A DNA stretch of 64,000 bases. It comes from an uncultured Actinomycetaceae bacterium (GTDB taxonomy: Bacteria > Actinomycetota > Actinomycetes > Actinomycetales > Actinomycetaceae). The translations under genes were made by a program, and so were the position numbers. Shown here one piece after another: positions 60,890-64,000 of this stretch. Positions within the stretch are counted from its first letter, which is position 1. Every line of letters begins with the position of its first letter. Location of the stretch: contig CABQJD010000002.1 in assembly GCA_902464405.1 (NCBI GenBank), positions 192,168-256,167 of the forward strand, written 5' to 3'. The notes beneath the pieces were generated by a model. That model ran no database searches and was not told where the DNA came from. It saw only the letters and a list, made by a program, of their open reading frames with translations.

Positions 60890-62110
60890 TTATCTGCGCC
60901 GCTGCGGTTTTTCTTCTGAGCTAAGAGCAGCTCGCGCTTTACGCAGCTTTTCTCCTGGGATTTCTCGAGGAGACACTGAAGAGCGCCCATTCGGAGAAAC
61001 AATTATTTCCTGTGTGGCAATAAATCCATTGCTATCAGCAAATTCCAAGATCGCATCAGCAGGAACTGTGCGTTTGACGAGCGCGAGCGCAATAGGACCC
61101 AGCTCGTAGTGCCGCCCAATACTCGTAACTACTCCAACTACCGATGAAGATACGTTTTCGGCAGTGCCATCACAGTTGCTGCGAGCAATAGTAAGCTGCG
61201 TGCCCGCAGCAGGTAACTCTCCCTCTGGCCCTTCCACGTAAAGAAAAACCAAGCGGCGCGGAGGTCTGCCCATATTAACGATTTTTGCTACTGTCTCTTG
61301 CCCAGGAAAACAACCCTTATTGAGCCATACTGCTGTGCGAAGCCAATCCAGTTCATGCGGCATCACACGATCATCGCTCACCTCGGTTTGAAAGCGAGGC
61401 CTCCAATCAGCAATGCGCAAAGCCTCCCATGCGTTATAGCTAGCTTCGCTATATCCAGCTTTCTCAAGTGCTTCACGTATGAAGAGAGGCACATCATGGC
61501 GCTCATCAACCTTCGGCAGCTCACAGATAAGGAGCGTACGGCTGTGCAATACAGCTGGGTGATCAGCGTCGGGCACACCATAGTGCGCTCCCCCCTCAGA
61601 TACCTGATGCCAAGGATCTTCCCACACCACAGCAGCCTGAGAAGTCAGCTCTCGCGCAAGCTCAGCACTCGGCAGCATCACACCTACTGCAGCTATCGGC
61701 TTCACCTCAATTTCAACACGAGCCATAAACTTCATACTGCGTAAAAACTCACTAAGAGGCGCCGATACGCCAGCATCTACAAGCAGCCACGTTCGTTCGC
61801 CATCGTCTGCCGCGGCGCACGCAAACATAATGTGCCCTGCGGCGTCAAGAATCAACGTTTCAAGCCCTGCCTGCCGCACACCATTATGAATAGTCTGCTT
61901 GCTTTCAGAAGCTCCCTGCACAGAGCTGGGCTTTGCATAATTCAAATTTTTTTGCTGAAGTGCCAGCATGGGAGCAGTCGTAATATTGTTGAGCCAAGAA
62001 AAACGATCAATCCCGGAAACAGTGACGGCTTCCATCGGAAGTTGCGCCCACGCGCGCCCATCAACCAACTCTCGCTGCTGAGCAAGATAATTGCCGAAAT
62101 TATGTGCCAT
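60890..62110 (-). CDS. YgfZ/GcvT-like folate-binding protein for Fe-S cluster maintenance
   Basis: A 406-residue relative of the glycine-cleavage T protein. The diagnostic motif KGCFPGQETVAKI (K-G-C-[FY]-x-G-Q-E) is present near residue 265, followed by RPPRRLVFLYVEG. YgfZ proteins bind folate and help repair or assemble certain Fe-S enzymes, plausibly relevant to the 4Fe-4S and CDGSH proteins of this window. A low-complexity segment (NYAKPSSVQGASESKQ) near 41-60 is extra. GGAGAAACG precedes ATG 62110. Next to dtd (80 bases) and the nitrobindin-like gene (65 bases), an arrangement common in actinobacteria. Confidence 0.93.
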   Translation of the reverse strand: MAHNFGNYLAQQRELVDGRAWAQLPMEAVTVSGIDRFSWLNNITTAPMLALQQKNLNYAKPSSVQGASESKQTIHNGVRQAGLETLILDAAGHIMFACAAADDGERTWLLVDAGVSAPLSEFLRSMKFMARVEIEVKPIAAVGVMLPSAELARELTSQAAVVWEDPWHQVSEGGAHYGVPDADHPAVLHSRTLLICELPKVDERHDVPLFIREALEKAGYSEASYNAWEALRIADWRPRFQTEVSDDRVMPHELDWLRTAVWLNKGCFPGQETVAKIVNMGRPPRRLVFLYVEGPEGELPAAGTQLTIARSNCDGTAENVSSSVVGVVTSIGRHYELGPIALALVKRTVPADAILEFADSNGFIATQEIIVSPNGRSSVSPREIPGEKLRKARAALSSEEKPQRRR

Positions 62111-62175
62111 CGTTTCTCCTCAATTCTCGGCAGATATGCTTCTGCTCTCAGCAGATATCCCTCGGCGCCTGCAGA

Positions 62176-62778
62176 TCACGCCTCCACAATCGGATCTACA
62201 GAGTCATCCATCAGCCGCGAGAGCCGCCCTGCCATATAAGAACGCATTGGCGAGCCGAATGCTTCCATATCGTAGGCGTAGAATAAATCTGAATTGACGT
62301 TTCCAGCCATCACCTTTGCCGCTTCGACGTCTGCTCCTGCAGCAGAACGTGCCACGACGTCCGTCACCATCTGCAGCTGAGGACCACGCACGATACCAAC
62401 CCATACCTGAGAAACCCCTGAAGGCGCCACCGTCATCGCCTCCAACGCAACTGAGCCATCCTCTTGCTTTTCTATTTCAGGATTAACTCGCACATATCCC
62501 GTCAGCGTGCTCCACAGCTGCCCTTTTGTGAGCGCATTCCAAGTGACTTCGCCAGAATGCTCCTTATCTACTGCTCCCGCTGGCTCCTTAGCGAGCCAAA
62601 TTGTGGAAACAAAGCGCACATACGGACCACCGTCGTTATTGTCTATGCGAAGCTCATGAAGATAAGCAGCCGCTGGCACGTTTTCATATTCAAGCACGCC
62701 ACCGCCACGCCAAGTATCGAGAAGCCACGCAAGCGGATAGTTTTCAGGAGGAAGATTCTCAGGGAGTCGCATCGTCAT
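62176..62778 (-). CDS. nitrobindin-like/FABP-family heme-binding protein
   Basis: A 200-residue beta-barrel protein of the DUF1794/nitrobindin family. It begins LPENLPPENYPLAWLLDTWRGGGVLEYENVPAAAY, where the LAWLLGTWxGxG pattern is typical, and ends in GFPLxx-like SPMRSYMAGRLSRL. Nitrobindins bind ferric heme and handle NO and peroxynitrite; the usual C-terminal heme-ligand His is not obvious here, so heme binding is uncertain. ATG 62778 is chosen because the frame further upstream overlaps the next gene and lacks family residues; a TATTCT -10-like hexamer lies so close that the mRNA may be leaderless. Confidence 0.85.
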   Translation of the reverse strand: MTMRLPENLPPENYPLAWLLDTWRGGGVLEYENVPAAAYLHELRIDNNDGGPYVRFVSTIWLAKEPAGAVDKEHSGEVTWNALTKGQLWSTLTGYVRVNPEIEKQEDGSVALEAMTVAPSGVSQVWVGIVRGPQLQMVTDVVARSAAGADVEAAKVMAGNVNSDLFYAYDMEAFGSPMRSYMAGRLSRLMDDSVDPIVEA

Positions 62779-62833
62779 GCGTCTAGAATACGCGAGAATA
62801 AGGAGTAAATGCGAGATAGGTAGAGTATGAGGA

Positions 62834-63571
62834 TTATACGACGGCAAAGCCCAGCACGTATGCCACCATTCCAAGCACACACAATGGGATTATAGCTCGC
62901 GATGCGCCAAGAGTAGCTGGCACCGGATGCGGAATTTCGCTGACAGCACGGCTAGTTGCCGCATAGCAAAGAACTACGCACATACCGACGCTGACTCCCG
63001 CCCAAAGAGGAAGATCTAAAAGCCACGCCATAAGCACGCCAACAATCGCCGCATTGATTAAAGCCACAATACGTGAAGACGGCGTGCCGAGCGATTCAAT
63101 AATCACAACCACGCAAATAACAACAGCAAAAAGTACAGCGAGCAGCTGCCCAAGATCGGCTCTCCACGCAAAACTCCACATCACGAGCATTGCAAGTAAA
63201 AGTGCACCTACACACGTAGCTGCAGCTGGGTAAATCATATGCTGACGACCATCGGAGCGAAGCATTTCAATCACGAAACTCACAGCCACACTCAAAGCCA
63301 CCGCAAAACTCATCATTGTAGGCGAACCCCAGCTTCCGATACTGAGTGCGACGAGAAAAACGACCGCCATCGTCACGCGCGAAAGATTCGGATGAGGCAC
63401 GGCAAGCAGCAAGGGCCAACCCACAAGAAACACAACTCCCAGCACTGCAAGCATAATCAGCCCGATACCGATATTGGCGTAGGCGCCAAAGGCTAATAGG
63501 AGCGAGCCAGAAACTCCGAGCGTAATACGCCCAGCAATAGCGCGTAGCTCTAGACGTTGCGCATGAACCAT
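62834..63571 (-). CDS. uncharacterised multi-spanning membrane protein
   Basis: A 245-residue protein with about seven hydrophobic segments (for example IGIGLIMLAVLGVVFLVGWPLLLAV and LLAVLFAVVICVVVIIESLG), short polar loops and no recognised catalytic motif. An HPNLSRV segment follows the first hairpin and an EIPHPVPATLGASR segment lies before the last helix. The layout resembles actinobacterial membrane proteins of unknown function found next to dtd and ygfZ-like genes. The gene ends 56 bases before the nitrobindin-like gene on the same strand. I cannot assign a function; transporter or cell-envelope roles are possible. Confidence 0.7.
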   Translation of the reverse strand: MVHAQRLELRAIAGRITLGVSGSLLLAFGAYANIGIGLIMLAVLGVVFLVGWPLLLAVPHPNLSRVTMAVVFLVALSIGSWGSPTMMSFAVALSVAVSFVIEMLRSDGRQHMIYPAAATCVGALLLAMLVMWSFAWRADLGQLLAVLFAVVICVVVIIESLGTPSSRIVALINAAIVGVLMAWLLDLPLWAGVSVGMCVVLCYAATSRAVSEIPHPVPATLGASRAIIPLCVLGMVAYVLGFAVV

Positions 63572-63749
63572 ATGAAAATTCTTTCACGTTCCAAGCAAAA
63601 TATAAAACATTTACTCCGCGAGAAGATCGTTTTGTTAGTTTTATTGGAGATTTATTGAATTAACTGTTTCATTCGTTATCGATTTTGTTATAAAAATTGT
63701 TATCTTTTTTGCGTGACAAGCGTCACCTAGTGCGCTATATTTTAATTAA
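63572..63749. other. AT-rich promoter-like stretch
   Basis: No gene seen. Contains runs such as TTTTGTTAGTTTTATTGG and TTGTTATAAAAATTGTTATC, upstream of a structured stretch; a plus-strand promoter for an RNA or a gene beyond the window is plausible. Confidence 0.35.
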
Positions 63750-63835
63750 GGCACCGAATCGCGAAAGCCCCGGGCTCCAATAATTTGCCGCTACGAGCGG
63801 CCTTAGCGCCGACAGGCGCTATCGGGTTCGGTGCC
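63750..63835 (+). ncRNA. unassigned structured RNA with a closing stem and three hairpins
   Basis: GGCACCGAA (63750-63758) and TTCGGTGCC (63827-63835) form a perfect 9-bp closing stem. Inside are AGCC-CCG-GGCT, GCCGC-TACGA-GCGGC and AGCGCC-GACA-GGCGCT hairpins, giving a compact four-way junction. It is not a tRNA (no TpsiC loop, wrong lengths). The CCGAATC-CGAAAG start recalls part of the c-di-AMP (ydaO/yuaA) riboswitch, but the GGGGAACC and GGGGUGAAUC boxes are not clear, so I do not assign it. The following gene is outside the window; plus strand assumed. Confidence 0.5.
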
Positions 63836-63848
63836 CTAAGACTTCGGC

Positions 63849-63881
63849 AGGGGTCGCAGTAATTTTGGCGCTGCGACCCCT
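63849..63881 (+). terminator. 11-bp perfect hairpin after the structured stretch
   Basis: AGGGGTCGCAG (63849-63859) pairs perfectly with CTGCGACCCCT (63871-63881) over an 11-base loop. No strong U-tract follows, so it may be part of the RNA element or an expression platform and not a simple terminator. Confidence 0.5.
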
Positions 63882-63944
63882 GTTGCTGTATCAGCGCTTC
63901 TTGTCGCTGTACCAGTGCTTCTTGTTGCTGTACCAGTGCTTTTC
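63882..63944. repeat. 21-bp tandem repeat x3
   Basis: Three adjacent 21-base copies of a GTTGCTGTACCAGTGCTTCT-like unit at 63882-63902, 63903-63923 and 63924-63944, with three or fewer differences each. No reading frame with gene character; the window ends shortly after. Confidence 0.85.
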
Positions 63945-64000
63945 AGGCATATAGGTCAGATCGTGTTGGTTTTTGAGGGTTTTTTGTTGGTGTGGTGCGG

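Noticed and set aside
61588..61594. CCCCCC run in the ygfZ-like gene as a fourth slippage tract
   Set aside because: Only six bases long and inside a conserved housekeeping gene; far shorter than the 8-10 base runs at surface genes.
62779..62880. N-terminal extension of the nitrobindin-like protein
   Set aside because: It overlaps the membrane-protein gene and matches nothing in the family; ATG 62778 gives the conserved start.
63750..63835. tRNA or tmRNA piece
   Set aside because: No TpsiC or anticodon arms of correct size; the closing stem has nine pairs and three unequal hairpins.

Overview
The window looks like chromosomal DNA of a host-associated Gram-positive actinobacterium, most likely an Actinomycetaceae-type organism. 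Evidence: an actinobacterial-type ClpC, the dtd / ygfZ-like / nitrobindin-like cluster, EfeUOB with a Tat translocase, DtxR/IdeR-like iron boxes, NlpC/P60-type envelope genes, and six cell-wall-anchored surface proteins ending in LPXTG-like signals (LSNTG, LSQTG, LEKTG). Base composition looks moderate by eye, lower than in most high-GC actinobacteria. I cannot name a genus. I see no rRNA, tRNA, CRISPR array, complete insertion sequence or sortase gene.

Layout. 1-2900: 3'-truncated coiled-coil cell-wall hydrolase, alpha/beta hydrolase, rsmI. 3300-9100: two anchored surface proteins, the second a GH110-type alpha-galactosidase whose start region carries a C8 tract. 9395-9739: a DsrE-like gene with an in-frame TGA where the family has cysteine. 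9872-15223: L,D-transpeptidase, dual-CDGSH Fe-S protein, large FAD/Fe-S 2-hydroxyacid dehydrogenase. 15335-23530: two iron-uptake units, feoB / feoB-associated Cys-rich protein / feoA and efeU-efeO-efeB-tatB-tatA-tatC, each headed by an iron box. 24200-38200: a surface-protein island with an adhesin split by an in-frame TAG, a DUF1542-like repeat protein with a G10 tract in its promoter spacer, a further anchored protein and an M26-like zinc metalloprotease. 38655-47274: ppdK, a RelA/SpoT-domain gene divergent from a Panacea-domain gene, an MFS transporter, malic enzyme, azlCD. 47348-56644: eight genes covering the whole route from DAHP synthase to prephenate dehydrogenase/dehydratase, preceded by a Tyr/Phe-rich leader peptide and an attenuator. 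56842-64000: RelB-like/PIN toxin-antitoxin pair, clpC, dtd, ygfZ-like, nitrobindin-like and membrane protein genes, then a structured, apparently non-coding end.

The genes form a few working sets. Feo and Efe bring in iron under a DtxR-type repressor, and EfeB with its twin-arginine signal is the obvious client of the adjacent Tat genes. The surface proteins are host-interaction factors, and G/C homopolymers at three of them suggest phase variation. The aromatic operon appears to sense charged tRNA-Tyr and tRNA-Phe through its leader peptide. The strongest second-look items are the attenuator, the homopolymer tracts, the RelA/SpoT-Panacea pair, the TGA-interrupted DsrE gene and the unassigned structured RNA near the right end.
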